Positions 54,395 to 63,843 of a DNA stretch of 64,000 nucleotides are shown here, in pieces (the first letter of the stretch is position 1; each line of letters starts with the position of its first letter). Position numbers and translations under genes: made by a program. The notes under the pieces are model-generated. The model was not told the DNA's origin, ran no database searches, and saw only the letters and a list, made by a program, of their open reading frames with translations. Origin of the DNA: Aeromonas diversa CDC 2478-85 (GTDB lineage Bacteria > Pseudomonadota > Gammaproteobacteria > Enterobacterales > Aeromonadaceae); contig NZ_CDCE01000016.1 of assembly GCF_000819805.1 (NCBI RefSeq), forward strand, positions 62,001 to 126,000, in the 5' to 3' direction.

Positions 54395-55996
54395 TTACAT
54401 GCGGAAGATGCCGTAACGCTCGTCGCCCAGCGGACGCTGGCGGCAGGCGGCCAGGGCCAGGGCCAGCACAATCCGGCTGTCGGCAGGATCGATCACCCCG
54501 TCATCCCACAGGCGGGCGCTGGCGTAATAGGGGTGGCCCTGACGCTCGTACTGCTCGAGCACGGGGCGGCGAATGGCCTCTATCTCCTGATCCCCGGGGA
54601 GGCGCCCCTCGGCGGCCAGCTTGTCCAGGCGTACCTGGGTCAGCACGCCGGCGGCCTGCTCTCCCCCCATCACAGAGATGCGGCTGTTGGGCCAGCTGAA
54701 GAGGAAGTCGGGCTCGAAGGCGCGCCCGGCCATGCCGTAGTTGCCGGCGCCGAAGCTGCCACCTGTGATCAAGGTGAGCTTGGGCACCCGGCTGCAGGCC
54801 ACCGCCGTGACCAGCTTGGCCCCGTGCTTGGCGATGCCGCCATGTTCGGCGGCGCTGCCCACCATGAAGCCGGTGATGTTCTGTAAAAACAGCAATGGGA
54901 TGCCGCGCCGGTTGCAGAGCTGGATGAAGTGGGCCCCCTTCTGGGCGCTGTCGCTGTGCAGCACCCCGTTGTTGGCGAGGATCCCGACCGGCATGCCGCA
55001 GATGGCGGCGAAGCCGGTCACCAGGGTGGTGCCAAAGCGCGCCTTGAACTCGTCGAACGCCGAGTCATCCACCAGGCGGGCGATGATCTCCCGCGCCTCG
55101 ACCGGTTTTTTGAGGCTGGTGCCCACCAGGCCGTAGAGATCCTCGATGGGGTAGCGCGGCTCGGCGTAAAGGGGCGGCTCACTGTCATCGCCAGGCAGAT
55201 GGCTCACCAGGGTGCGGGCCAGGGCGAGGGCATGGGCATCGTCGCGGGCCAGGTGATCCGCCACCCCCGAGAGGGCGCAGTGCACCTCGGCACCCCCGAG
55301 CGCCTCGGCGCTGATCTCCTCGCCGGTGGCCGCCTTAACGAGCGGGGGGCCGGCGAGGAAGATGGTGGCCTGATTCTTCACCATGATGGACTCGTCGGCC
55401 ATGGCCGGCACATAGGCGCCGCCGGCGGTGCACAGCCCCATCACCACGGCGAGCTGGGGGATCCCCTGGGCCGACATGCGCGCCTGGTTGTAGAAGATGC
55501 GCCCGAAGTGATCCCGGTCCGGAAACACCTCGTCCTGCATCGGCAGGAAGGCGCCGCCCGAGTCGACCAGATAGAGGCAGGGGAGGTGCAGCCGCTCGGC
55601 GATGGCCTGGGCCCGCAGGTGTTTTTTCACCGTCAGCGGGTAGTAGGTGCCCCCCTTCACGGTAGCGTCGTTGACCACCAGCATGCACAGGCGCCCCTCA
55701 ATGCGACCGATCCCTGTGATGATGCCTGCGGCGGGCACCGGCTCGTCATAGACCTCATGGGCCGCCAGGGGGGAGAGTTCCAAAAAGGGGGAGCCCGCAT
55801 CAAGCAGATGCAGCAGTCGCTCCCGGGGCAGCAGCTTGCCCCTGGCCTGATGGCGGGCGTTGTTGGTCGCGCCGCCCCCCTGACGCACGGCGGTGAGCCG
55901 GGCGTCGAGATCGGCCACCAGGGCCGCCATGGCGGCTTGCTTCTCCATAAAGTCGGGAGCGCGGGTGTCGAGGCTGGAGAGAAGGTGCGCCATCAT
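54395..55996 (-). CDS. liuB: Methylcrotonyl-CoA carboxylase, beta (carboxyltransferase) subunit
   Basis: A 533-residue carboxyltransferase (P. aeruginosa LiuB is about 535). The N-terminal half has [16 protein letters not shown] and [19 protein letters not shown], a methylcrotonyl-CoA carboxylase signature. The C-terminal half has [11 protein letters not shown] and [16 protein letters not shown] plus [21 protein letters not shown]. Two ATGs lie at 55996 and 55993; the first gives an ATGA overlap with the liuA stop, while GGAG spacing slightly favours the second. Confidence 0.93.
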   Translation of the reverse strand: MMAHLLSSLDTRAPDFMEKQAAMAALVADLDARLTAVRQGGGATNNARHQARGKLLPRERLLHLLDAGSPFLELSPLAAHEVYDEPVPAAGIITGIGRIEGRLCMLVVNDATVKGGTYYPLTVKKHLRAQAIAERLHLPCLYLVDSGGAFLPMQDEVFPDRDHFGRIFYNQARMSAQGIPQLAVVMGLCTAGGAYVPAMADESIMVKNQATIFLAGPPLVKAATGEEISAEALGGAEVHCALSGVADHLARDDAHALALARTLVSHLPGDDSEPPLYAEPRYPIEDLYGLVGTSLKKPVEAREIIARLVDDSAFDEFKARFGTTLVTGFAAICGMPVGILANNGVLHSDSAQKGAHFIQLCNRRGIPLLFLQNITGFMVGSAAEHGGIAKHGAKLVTAVACSRVPKLTLITGGSFGAGNYGMAGRAFEPDFLFSWPNSRISVMGGEQAAGVLTQVRLDKLAAEGRLPGDQEIEAIRRPVLEQYERQGHPYYASARLWDDGVIDPADSRIVLALALAACRQRPLGDERYGIFRM

Positions 55997-57129
55997 GCCT
56001 CTCCCATCAGTTCCCGGCCGATGAGCCAGCGGCGGATCTCCGAGGTGCCTGCGCCTATCTCGTAGAGCTTGGCGTCGCGCAGCAGGCGCCCGGTCGGGTA
56101 GTCGTTGATGTAGCCGTTGCCCCCGAGCAGCTGGATGGCATCGAGGGCCATCTGGGTGGCGCTCTCGGCGGCGTAGAGGATGGCGGCGGCGCAATCCTTG
56201 CGGCTGGTGCGCCCGGCGTCGCAGTCGCGGGCCACCGAATAGACCAGGGCGCGGGCGCTGGCCAGACGGGTGTACATGTCGGCGAGCTTGCCCTGCACCA
56301 GCTGGAATTCGCCGATGGGTTGGCCGAACTGCTTGCGCTCGCGCACATAGGGGAGCACCACGTCCATGCAGGCCTGCATGATGCCCAGGGGGCCGGCGGC
56401 GAGCACGATGCGCTCGTAGTCGAGACCGCTCATCAGCACCCGCACACCGCCCCCCAGGGCGCCGAGCAGGTTGGCGGCGGGCACCCGGCATTGGTCGAAC
56501 ACCAGCTCGCAGGTGTTCGAGCCACGCATGCCGAGCTTGTCGAGCTTCTGGGCGGTGCTAAAGCCCGGGGTGCCCTTCTCCACGATGAAGGCGCTGATCC
56601 CCTTGGGGCCGGCGGCCGGATCTGTCTTGGCGTAGATGACGAATACCTCGGCATCGGGGCCGTTGGTGATCCACATCTTGTTGCCATTGAGAATGAAGTC
56701 ATCCCCGTCACGCAGGGCGGTCAGACGCATGCTCACCACATCGGAGCCGGCGCCCGGCTCGCTCATGGCGAGCGCCCCCACGTGGCGGCCGCTCACCAGC
56801 TCCGGCAGGTATTTGGCCTTTTGCTCCGGCGTGCCGTGGCGGTGGATCTGGTTGATGCAGAGGTTGGAGTGGGCGCCGTAGGAGAGGCCCACCGAGGCGC
56901 TGGCCCGGCTCACCTGCTCCATCACCATGACGTGGGCGAGATAGCCCAGTGCCACCCCGCCGTACTCCTCGGCCACCGTGATGCCGTGCAGTCCCAGCTC
57001 GCCGAGCTCGGGCCAGAGATCGCGGGGGAACTGGTTGCTCGCGTCGATCTCGGCGGCGCGCGGGGCGATCCGCTTCTGGCAGAAGGCTTCCACCTGATCG
57101 ATCAGGGGGGCGAGGCTGTCGTCATGCAT
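55993..57129 (-). CDS. liuA: Isovaleryl-CoA dehydrogenase
   Basis: A 378-residue FAD acyl-CoA dehydrogenase. The catalytic Glu is in [16 protein letters not shown], the isovaleryl-CoA dehydrogenase position on helix G. The usual medium-chain site reads [12 protein letters not shown] without a Glu, which distinguishes it from other acyl-CoA dehydrogenases. [10 protein letters not shown] and MWITNGPDA are flavin-contact motifs. It converts isovaleryl-CoA to 3-methylcrotonyl-CoA and passes electrons to ETF. It is the first gene of the liu operon, divergent from mmsA. Confidence 0.94.
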   Translation of the reverse strand: MHDDSLAPLIDQVEAFCQKRIAPRAAEIDASNQFPRDLWPELGELGLHGITVAEEYGGVALGYLAHVMVMEQVSRASASVGLSYGAHSNLCINQIHRHGTPEQKAKYLPELVSGRHVGALAMSEPGAGSDVVSMRLTALRDGDDFILNGNKMWITNGPDAEVFVIYAKTDPAAGPKGISAFIVEKGTPGFSTAQKLDKLGMRGSNTCELVFDQCRVPAANLLGALGGGVRVLMSGLDYERIVLAAGPLGIMQACMDVVLPYVRERKQFGQPIGEFQLVQGKLADMYTRLASARALVYSVARDCDAGRTSRKDCAAAILYAAESATQMALDAIQLLGGNGYINDYPTGRLLRDAKLYEIGAGTSEIRRWLIGRELMGEA

Positions 57130-57219
57130 GGGTTCTCTCTCCGTGAGTCATGAGGATGGGCGCCCAGGGTGACAGCCGGGTCTGAATGACCCCAACTGGT
57201 CCGTCCAATCCAAGGGTAA

Positions 57220-57237
57220 GTTTACGTTAGCGTAAAC
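57220..57237. promoter_or_regulatory. Probable LiuR operator between liu and mms operons
   Basis: GTTTACG (57220-57226), TTAG and CGTAAAC (57231-57237) form a perfect 7-bp inverted repeat, with a further CGTAAA-like half at 57237-57242. A TTTACG-type palindrome is what I recall for LiuR sites. It is the only strong palindrome in the 155-bp divergent gap, so it probably controls both operons. Confidence 0.7.
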
Positions 57238-57284
57238 GTAAATCAGTTGTTAGTCTAAGGTAAATTTCCATGAGGAGCCTTGCC

Positions 57285-58799
57285 ATGGCCAGTCCGTTAC
57301 CTTCCCGTTTTGGCGACCTGCCCCTGCTCATCGGGGGGCATGCCGTGCCGTCCCAAAGCGATCAGTGGTTGCCCGTTCACAGTCCCCTCGACCAGCGCCT
57401 GCTGGCGCGAGTTCCCTGCGCCACCGGCGATGAGGTGGAGCTGGCCATCCAGAGCGCGGCCGAGGCCCAGCGCAGCTGGTCACAGGTGCCGGCTCCGGAG
57501 CGGGCGCGGGTGATGATGCGTTTCGCCCACCTGCTCAAGGAGCACCACGACGAGCTGGCCGAGCTGCTGGCCCAGGAGACCGGCAAGACTCTGGCCGACG
57601 CCAAGGGGGACGTGTGGCGCGGCATCGAGGTGGTGGAGCAAGCCTCCGGCGTCGCCAGCCAGATGATGGGGGAGACCCTGGGCAACGTGGCCCGCGGGGT
57701 GGATGGTCACTCCTGGATGCAGCCGCTCGGGGTGTGCGCCGGCATCACCCCCTTTAACTTCCCGGCCATGATCCCGCTTTGGATGTTTCCGCTGGCGATC
57801 GCCTGTGGCAACGGCTTCGTGCTGAAACCCTCCGAGCAGGATCCCCTCACTCCCATGCGCCTGGCCGAGCTCTTCAAGGAGGCCGGTGCCCCGGATGGCA
57901 TCCTCAGCGTCATTCACGGCAAGGGGGAGCAGGTGGATCGGTTGCTTACCCACCCCCTCATCAAGGCGGTGAGCTTCGTCGGCTCGGCCCGGGTCGGGGC
58001 CCATGTCTACCGCACCGCCACCCAACACCTCAAGCGGGCCCAGTGTTTCGTCGGTGCCAAGAATCACATGGTGATCCTGCCCGATGCCAACAAGAGTCAG
58101 GTGCTGAGCAACCTGGTGGGGGCCGGAGTCGGCGCCGCCGGCCAGCGCTGCATGGCCATCAGCGTGGCGGTCTTCGTCGGGGCGGCCCGTGACTGGATCC
58201 CCGAGCTGGCCGAGGCGTTTCGCGCGGTGCGTCCGGGCCCCTGGAATGACGAGGGGGCGGCCTATGGCCCCCTCATCAGCCAGGGGGCGAAGGCGCGCGT
58301 GGCGGGTCTCATTGAGGCCGGCGTCCGTGAGGGGGCCGAGTGCCTGGTGGATGGCCGCTCGGTGGAAGTGCCCGGCTACCCCGAGGGCAACTGGATGGGG
58401 CCCACTCTGTTTCGCGGCGTGACCACAGAGATGGGGCTCTACCGGGAGGAGATCTTCGGCCCGGTGCTCGCCTGCATGGAGGTGGAGAGCCTGGAGCAGG
58501 CCATCGCGCTTATCAATGCCAACCCCTATGGCAACGGCACCTCGCTCTTTACCGGCAGCGGCGCTGCGGCGCGTCACTTCCGCCACGAGGTAGCGGTGGG
58601 CCAGGTGGGGATCAACGTGCCCATCCCGGTGCCGCTTCCCTTCTTCTCGTTTACCGGCTGGCGCGGCTCCTTCTACGGGGATCTGCACGCCTATGGCAAG
58701 CAGGCGGTGCGCTTCTACACCGAGACCAAGACGGTCACCGAGCGCTGGTTCGACGACGAGTCGGCCGTCGGCCCCAATCTCACCATCACCCTGCGCTGA
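57285..58799 (+). CDS. mmsA: CoA-acylating methylmalonate-semialdehyde dehydrogenase
   Basis: A 504-residue aldehyde dehydrogenase. The catalytic Cys is in GQRCMAISV (about residue 285). [19 protein letters not shown] and VGSARVG are nucleotide-site motifs, and the C-terminal [20 protein letters not shown] is specific for the MmsA group. It turns methylmalonate semialdehyde into propionyl-CoA in valine breakdown. GAGGAG 7 nt before the ATG at 57285 is preferred to an in-frame ATG at 57270. It is the first gene of the valine operon although it acts last. Confidence 0.94.
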   Translation: MASPLPSRFGDLPLLIGGHAVPSQSDQWLPVHSPLDQRLLARVPCATGDEVELAIQSAAEAQRSWSQVPAPERARVMMRFAHLLKEHHDELAELLAQETGKTLADAKGDVWRGIEVVEQASGVASQMMGETLGNVARGVDGHSWMQPLGVCAGITPFNFPAMIPLWMFPLAIACGNGFVLKPSEQDPLTPMRLAELFKEAGAPDGILSVIHGKGEQVDRLLTHPLIKAVSFVGSARVGAHVYRTATQHLKRAQCFVGAKNHMVILPDANKSQVLSNLVGAGVGAAGQRCMAISVAVFVGAARDWIPELAEAFRAVRPGPWNDEGAAYGPLISQGAKARVAGLIEAGVREGAECLVDGRSVEVPGYPEGNWMGPTLFRGVTTEMGLYREEIFGPVLACMEVESLEQAIALINANPYGNGTSLFTGSGAAARHFRHEVAVGQVGINVPIPVPLPFFSFTGWRGSFYGDLHAYGKQAVRFYTETKTVTERWFDDESAVGPNLTITLR

Positions 58800-58808
58800 G
58801 GAGCAGAC

Positions 58809-59966
58809 ATGGACTTTAGACCCACCGAGGATCAGAACGCCTTTATCGCGGCGGCGGCCGCCTTCTCCGAGGAGGCCCTGGCCCCCCACGCGGCGCGCTG
58901 GGATCGGGAGCATGAGTTCCCCATCGAGACCATCAAGGGGGCGGCCGAGCTCGGCTTCTGCGGCCTCTATACCACACCGGATCACGGTGGCCTGGGGCTG
59001 CCCCGCCTCGATGCCAGCCTGATCTTCGAGCAGCTCGCCATGGGTTGCACCTCGACCACCGCCTATCTCACCATCCACAACATGGTGAGCTGGATGCTGG
59101 GGCAGTGGCTGCCCGAGGCGACGGCCGCCGCCTGGGTGCCGCGCCTGGCGAGTGGCGAGCTGCTCGGCTCTTACTGCCTCACCGAGCCGGGGGCCGGCTC
59201 GGATGCCGCCGCCCTCAAGACCCGAGCGGTGCGCGAGGGGGAGGAGTACCTCATCGACGGCAGCAAGGTCTTCATCTCGGGCGCCGGCAGCACCGACGTG
59301 CTGGTGGTGATGGCCCGCACCGGTGGGCCTGGGGCGGGGGGGATCTCCGCCTTCATGGTGCCGGCCGAGACAAGGGGCGTGCGCTACGGCAAGGCCGAGG
59401 AGAAGCTCGGCTGGAACAGCCAGCCGACCCGCGAGGTGATCTTCGAAGGGGTCAGGGTGCCCGCCGCATTTCGCCTGGGCCAGGAGGGCGAGGGGTTCAA
59501 GTTCGCCATGCAGGCGCTCGATGGCGGGCGCATCAACATCGCCACCTGCTCTGTGGGTACCGCCCAGCGGGCCCTCGACGATGCGCTCGCCTATGTGAAG
59601 GAGCGCGAGCAATTCGGGCACCCGATCAGCGAATTTCAGAGCGTGCAGTTTCGCCTGGCCGACATGGCGACCGAGCTCGCCGCGGCGCGCCTCTTGGTGC
59701 GCCAGGCTGCGGCCAGACTCGACGCCCAGGCCCCAGACAAGAGCGCCTGGTGCGCCATGGCCAAGCGCTTTGCGACCGACATCGGCTTCAAGATCTGCGA
59801 CGAGGCGCTGCAACTGTTCGGTGGCTATGGTTATACCCGCGATTACCCCCTCGAGCGCTACCTGCGCGATACCCGGGTGCACCGCATTCTGGAGGGAACC
59901 AACGAGGTGATGCGCCTCATCATTGCCCGCCGCCTGCTCAGCGAGCAGGGGCTCAGCCTGGAGTAA
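58809..59966 (+). CDS. Isobutyryl-CoA dehydrogenase-like acyl-CoA dehydrogenase
   Basis: A 385-residue FAD acyl-CoA dehydrogenase. LTEPGAGSDAAALKTRA binds the flavin, and the catalytic Glu is in HRILEGTNEVMR near the C-terminus, the standard position, unlike LiuA. LDGGRINIATCSVGTAQRAL is similar to isobutyryl-CoA dehydrogenases. In the valine operon it should make methacrylyl-CoA from isobutyryl-CoA. It could also act on 2-methylbutyryl-CoA from isoleucine. It lies 9 bp after mmsA. Confidence 0.88.
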   Translation: MDFRPTEDQNAFIAAAAAFSEEALAPHAARWDREHEFPIETIKGAAELGFCGLYTTPDHGGLGLPRLDASLIFEQLAMGCTSTTAYLTIHNMVSWMLGQWLPEATAAAWVPRLASGELLGSYCLTEPGAGSDAAALKTRAVREGEEYLIDGSKVFISGAGSTDVLVVMARTGGPGAGGISAFMVPAETRGVRYGKAEEKLGWNSQPTREVIFEGVRVPAAFRLGQEGEGFKFAMQALDGGRINIATCSVGTAQRALDDALAYVKEREQFGHPISEFQSVQFRLADMATELAAARLLVRQAAARLDAQAPDKSAWCAMAKRFATDIGFKICDEALQLFGGYGYTRDYPLERYLRDTRVHRILEGTNEVMRLIIARRLLSEQGLSLE

Positions 59967-59973
59967 ATGCCCC

Positions 59974-60747
59974 ATGATGACAAGGATCCATGTGGAGTAT
60001 CACGGTCACACCGCCCTGTTGACCCTGGACCACCCCCCCGCCAACACCTGGACGCTGCACGGATTGCAAGCCTTCGCCCACGTGTTGCACGAAGTGAGGA
60101 GCCGCCCCGAGGTGGTGGCTCTGGTGCTGAGCGGCAACGGTGACAAGTTCTTCTGCGCCGGGGCCGATCTCAAGCAGTTTGCCGGCGATGACAAGGGGTT
60201 GGCGCGCGAGGTGGGCGAGGTCTTTGGCCAGGCCTTCAACGCCCTGGCTACCTTCCCCGGCGTCACCATTGCCGCCATCAACGGCTTTGCCATGGGCGGT
60301 GGGCTCGAGTTGGCGCTCGCCTGTGACATCCGCATCGCCGAGCAGCAGGCGGTGCTGGCCCTGCCCGAGGCGTCGGTGGGGCTGCTCCCCTGCGCCGGCG
60401 GCACCCAGCGCCTCACCGAGCTGGTGGGCCCGGGCTGGGCCAAGCGCATGATCCTGTGCGGCGAGCGGGTCGATGCCTCGCTGGCCTACGAAATCGGGCT
60501 GGTGGAGCAGGTGGTGCAGACCGGGCACGGCGCCGATGCCGCCCGGCGCATGGCGGGTCACGCCGCCCAGCAGAGCCCGGCGGCCCTGCGTGCCTGCAAG
60601 GGGCTCATCGATCAGGGGCGCCGGCGTCCCCGTGACGAGGCGCTGCCCCTGGAGCGTGAGGCCTTCCTCACCCTGTTTGACGATCCCAATCAGCAGGAGG
60701 GGGTGCAGGCCTTCCTCGAAAAACGCCCGCCCCGCTGGCACTACTGA
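59974..60747 (+). CDS. Enoyl-CoA hydratase (methacrylyl-CoA hydratase role)
   Basis: A 257-residue crotonase. FFCAGADLKQFAG is the oxyanion-hole region. INGFAMGGGLELALACDIRIA and LPEASVGLLPCAGGTQRL hold the two catalytic glutamates of hydratases. By position it should hydrate methacrylyl-CoA to 3-hydroxyisobutyryl-CoA. Two ATGs are adjacent; GGAG is 9 nt from the first (59974). It begins 7 bp after the dehydrogenase gene and ends 15 bp before the hydrolase gene. Confidence 0.88.
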   Translation: MMTRIHVEYHGHTALLTLDHPPANTWTLHGLQAFAHVLHEVRSRPEVVALVLSGNGDKFFCAGADLKQFAGDDKGLAREVGEVFGQAFNALATFPGVTIAAINGFAMGGGLELALACDIRIAEQQAVLALPEASVGLLPCAGGTQRLTELVGPGWAKRMILCGERVDASLAYEIGLVEQVVQTGHGADAARRMAGHAAQQSPAALRACKGLIDQGRRRPRDEALPLEREAFLTLFDDPNQQEGVQAFLEKRPPRWHY

Positions 60748-60762
60748 GACAAGGAGCGCCTG

Positions 60763-61869
60763 ATGACCATCCATGTCAGCTATGTGCCGCTGCCGGCAGG
60801 AGAACGAGTCGGTGTCCTGACCCTCGACGCCCCGGCCTCTCTGAACGCCTTGAGCCTGCCGATGATCCGCACCCTGGCGCAGCAGCTGGGGCAGTGGGCC
60901 AGCGATCCGACGGTACGCGCCGTCTGGTTGGAAGGCGGTGAGAAGGCGTTTTGCGCCGGTGGCGATATTCGCTCCTTCTACCACTTGGCCCAGGAGCAGC
61001 CGGTGAGTGTGCTCGGGGAGTACGCCACCGATTTTTTCGAGCAGGAATATCGGCTCGATCACGCCATTCATACCTACCCCAAGCCCATCCTATGCCTGGG
61101 TCATGGCATCGTCATGGGCGGCGGCATCGGTCTGCTGGCGGGGGCCCGTTTTCGCATTCTGACCGAGCAGAGCCTGCTCGCCATGCCCGAGGTGAGCATA
61201 GGTCTCTACCCGGACGTGGCCGGCAGCTGGTTCCTGTCGCGCATGCCGGGGCGGCTCGGGCTCTGGCTCGGTCTCACCGGGGCCCGTTTTAACGGCAGCG
61301 ATGCCCTGGCCCTCGGGATGGCCGATGCGCTGATCCCGGCGGCGCGCCGCGCTGAGCTCAAGGAGCGGTTGCAGGCGTTGGACTGGCGGCTCGAGGGGGA
61401 GGCGCTCGATGAGGCCCTCTTCGGCCTGATCGATCGCCTCGGGGAGAGGATGCCGGCGCCCGAGCCTCTGCTGCTGCCCCACAGGGAGCAGATAGAGACG
61501 CTGATGGCTGGCCGCTCCCTCGATGGGATCCTGGTGCGCCTGTTTGCCGCCGATCTTGCGCCCTGGCCGGCCTTGGCCTCCGCCCAGGCCAGCTGCCGTG
61601 GCGGCAGCCCCATCAGCCGGGCCATCGCCTGGCAGCAATACGGGCATGCCCGCCACCTGTCGCTGGCCGGGGTGTTTGCCGAGGAGCTCACCCTCTCGGT
61701 CAACTGCGTGCTGGAGGGGGATTTTCTGGAAGGGGTTCGCGCCCTGCTCATCGACAAGGACAAGTCCCCGCGCTGGCGTTTCGCCACTCAGGGGGAGGTG
61801 CCCGCCGACTGGCTGGCCGACATGTGGCGCTGGCGCAGCGGGGCCAATCCCCTGGCCCACCAGGCCTAA
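60763..61869 (+). CDS. 3-hydroxyisobutyryl-CoA hydrolase
   Basis: A 368-residue crotonase-fold thioesterase. CAGGDIRSFY (oxyanion hole), GHGIVMGGGIGLLAGA and the family-specific MPEVSIGLYPDVAGSWFL identify the HIBCH group, which is longer than hydratases. It releases 3-hydroxyisobutyrate from its CoA ester, avoiding accumulation of reactive methacrylyl-CoA. AAGGAG precedes the ATG at 60763. The C-terminal 90 residues, with SISR-like and WRFATQGEVPADWLADM pieces, are typical of the group. Confidence 0.92.
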   Translation: MTIHVSYVPLPAGERVGVLTLDAPASLNALSLPMIRTLAQQLGQWASDPTVRAVWLEGGEKAFCAGGDIRSFYHLAQEQPVSVLGEYATDFFEQEYRLDHAIHTYPKPILCLGHGIVMGGGIGLLAGARFRILTEQSLLAMPEVSIGLYPDVAGSWFLSRMPGRLGLWLGLTGARFNGSDALALGMADALIPAARRAELKERLQALDWRLEGEALDEALFGLIDRLGERMPAPEPLLLPHREQIETLMAGRSLDGILVRLFAADLAPWPALASAQASCRGGSPISRAIAWQQYGHARHLSLAGVFAEELTLSVNCVLEGDFLEGVRALLIDKDKSPRWRFATQGEVPADWLADMWRWRSGANPLAHQA

Positions 61870-61878
61870 GGAGAGAGA

Positions 61879-62775
61879 ATGAACATAGGTTTTATCGGTC
61901 TTGGTAACATGGGCGGCCCCATGGCCGCCAACCTGGTCCGTGCCGGGCATGAGGTTAGGGTCTTCGATCTGCTGGCCGAACATCTGGCCGAGGCGGCGGC
62001 CGCCGGCTGCATCGTGGCGGCCAACGCCCGCGAGGCGGTCGCGGACTGTGAGGTGGCCATCACCATGTTGCCGGCGGGCCAGCACGTCACCGGCCTCTGG
62101 CTCGGCGACGATCTGCTCGGTGCCCTGCCGGCCGGCGCCCTGGTCATCGACAGCTCGACCATCGACGTCGCCTCGGCCCGCGCCGTGGGCGAGGCGGCGC
62201 GGGCGCGCGGGCTGCGCTTTGTGGACGCACCTGTCTCCGGCGGCACCGCCGGGGCCCGCGCCGGGACCCTGACCTTCATCATGGGGGGCGAGGCGCCCGA
62301 CGTGGAGGCGGCCAGGGTCGTGCTCGCGGCCATGGGGCAAAACCTGTTTCACGCCGGCCCCCTTGGCGCAGGGCAGATCGCCAAGATGTGCAACAACATG
62401 CTGCTCGCCATCCAGATGGCGGGCACCGCCGAGGCACTCGCCCTCGGGGTGCGCGAGGGGCTCGATCCCGCCGTGCTCTCGACCATCATGGGCAAGAGCT
62501 CGGGCAATAACTGGTGCCTCGAGCGCTATAACCCCTGGCCCGGTGTGATGGAGAGCGCCCCGGCCTCGCGCGACTATCAGGGGGGCTTCATGACCCGCCT
62601 CATGGTCAAGGATCTGGGGCTCGCCATGGCGCTGGCCGAGCACGCCAAGAGTCCGGTGCCGCTCGGCGCCGCCGCGCGCAACCTGTTCCAGCTCCACGCC
62701 CAGTGGGGCAACGAGGCCCTCGATTTTTCCAGCATTCAGCGGCTCTATCGTGGTCCCGAGCATAGAGAGGAGTAA
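61879..62775 (+). CDS. mmsB: 3-hydroxyisobutyrate dehydrogenase
   Basis: A 298-residue beta-hydroxyacid dehydrogenase. GFIGLGNMGGPMAANLVRAG is the NAD fold and family signature 1. DAPVSGGTAGARAGTLTFI forms the substrate site. The catalytic Lys is in GAGQIAKMCNNMLLA (about residue 171). The C-terminal GKSSGNNWCLERYNP confirms 3-hydroxyisobutyrate specificity. It makes methylmalonate semialdehyde, the substrate of MmsA. AAGGAGAG precedes the ATG. Confidence 0.94.
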   Translation: MNIGFIGLGNMGGPMAANLVRAGHEVRVFDLLAEHLAEAAAAGCIVAANAREAVADCEVAITMLPAGQHVTGLWLGDDLLGALPAGALVIDSSTIDVASARAVGEAARARGLRFVDAPVSGGTAGARAGTLTFIMGGEAPDVEAARVVLAAMGQNLFHAGPLGAGQIAKMCNNMLLAIQMAGTAEALALGVREGLDPAVLSTIMGKSSGNNWCLERYNPWPGVMESAPASRDYQGGFMTRLMVKDLGLAMALAEHAKSPVPLGAAARNLFQLHAQWGNEALDFSSIQRLYRGPEHREE

Positions 62776-62777
62776 GC

Positions 62778-63533
62778 ATGGACATTCATGACAAGCTGAT
62801 CGCGGTGACCGGCGCCGGCCGGGGGCTGGGGCGGGCCATCGCCCTGGCGCTGGCGGCCGAGGGCGCCAGGTTGGCGCTGCTCGACGTCAATCGCAGCGAT
62901 CTCGAGGTGACCCAGGCCGAGGTGGAGAGCCGGGGAGGAGAGGCGCACCTGCTGCCCTGCAACGTGGCCGATGAGGCCGAGGTGGAGGGGGCCTTCGCCC
63001 GCCTCGGCGAGCTTGGCCCCCTCAGCGGGCTTATCAACTGCGCCGGGATCCTGCGCGACGGCCTGCTCGTCAAACGCCGCGACGGCCACCCCCTCGAGAA
63101 GCTGTCGCTGGCCCAGTGGCAGGCGGTCATCGACGTGAACCTCACCGGTACCTTCCTGTGTGGCCGCGAGGCGGCGGCCCTGATGAGCGGGACCGGGGGC
63201 GGCGTCATCATCAACGTCTCCTCCATCGCTCGCGCCGGCAACATGGGTCAGAGCAACTATGCGGCGAGCAAGGCGGGGGTGGCGGCTCTGGTGGTGACCT
63301 GGGCCCGTGAGCTGTCTCGCTACGGCATTCGCGTGATGGGCATCGCCCCCGGGGTGTTTGCCACCGACATGACGGCGGCCATGAAGCCCGAGGCGATGGA
63401 GCGGATGCGTCAGGCGATCCCGGTCGGCCGGCTCGGTGAGGCGGCCCAGATCGCCGACACGGTGCGCTTTATCCTGCATAACGACTACCTGAGCGGGCGC
63501 ATGATCGAGATCGACGGCGGCCTGCGCCTCTGA
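62778..63533 (+). CDS. SDR family oxidoreductase
   Basis: A 251-residue short-chain dehydrogenase. The cofactor loop is TGAGRGLGRA (about 11-20), with Asp at the end of strand 2 (LLDVNRSDLEV) suggesting NAD(H). The NCAG-type motif reads NCAGILRDG. Ser in NVSSIARAG and the YAASK motif (Tyr about 158) complete the catalytic set. It starts 2 bp after mmsB and closes the operon. Likely roles are 3-hydroxy-2-methylbutyryl-CoA dehydrogenase for isoleucine, or 3-oxoacyl reduction; sequence alone does not settle it. Confidence 0.85.
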   Translation: MDIHDKLIAVTGAGRGLGRAIALALAAEGARLALLDVNRSDLEVTQAEVESRGGEAHLLPCNVADEAEVEGAFARLGELGPLSGLINCAGILRDGLLVKRRDGHPLEKLSLAQWQAVIDVNLTGTFLCGREAAALMSGTGGGVIINVSSIARAGNMGQSNYAASKAGVAALVVTWARELSRYGIRVMGIAPGVFATDMTAAMKPEAMERMRQAIPVGRLGEAAQIADTVRFILHNDYLSGRMIEIDGGLRL

Positions 63534-63843
63534 ATGACCATGGTAGGCGGCTGCATGGCCATGCAGCCGTTTCCCATGCCATCTCTGCGCTTAAATTACA
63601 ACTGTGTGAAATGTCAGGCGATCTTGTCGAATTTGACCCCTGTCACAGGCAGGCGGAGTCATTGCTGTAAAATTGCGCCCGATCAAGCGCGGTTCGATTT
63701 GGTGTGATGACCGTTGCGGTCGGCATAATCATGCAATATAGTTGCCGCCCTTTTCACGGGCCCCGGAGCGGGGTTTGCCTTCTTCAGTGCGAGTGGATTG
63801 AATAGGAACGTCAATCGCTGCCACAGCAAGCAACGGGACAGAG
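63534..63843. other. Intergenic region between the SDR and the antiporter gene
   Basis: This is 310 bp with no gene. It starts with the palindromic terminator listed at 63548. The remainder should hold the antiporter promoter; several AT-rich stretches occur around 63660-63760, but no -10/-35 pair or ArgR box is convincing. Confidence 0.4.
63548..63572 (+). terminator. Palindromic terminator of the valine operon
   Basis: CGGCTGCATGG (63548-63558) and CCATGCAGCCG (63559-63569) form a perfect 22-bp palindrome followed by TTT. The likely stem is 8 bp with a TGGCCA loop. Confidence 0.7.

Noticed and set aside
57480..59975. 831-codon open frame antisense to mmsA and the isobutyryl-CoA dehydrogenase gene
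   Set aside because: It is a high-GC shadow: the plus strand encodes two complete, well-conserved enzymes. The antisense product is His/Gly/Leu-rich without any domain or ribosome binding site.
61090..62763. 557-codon antisense open frame over the hydrolase and mmsB genes
   Set aside because: Low-complexity composition and full overlap with confident plus-strand enzymes; it is a third-position GC artefact.
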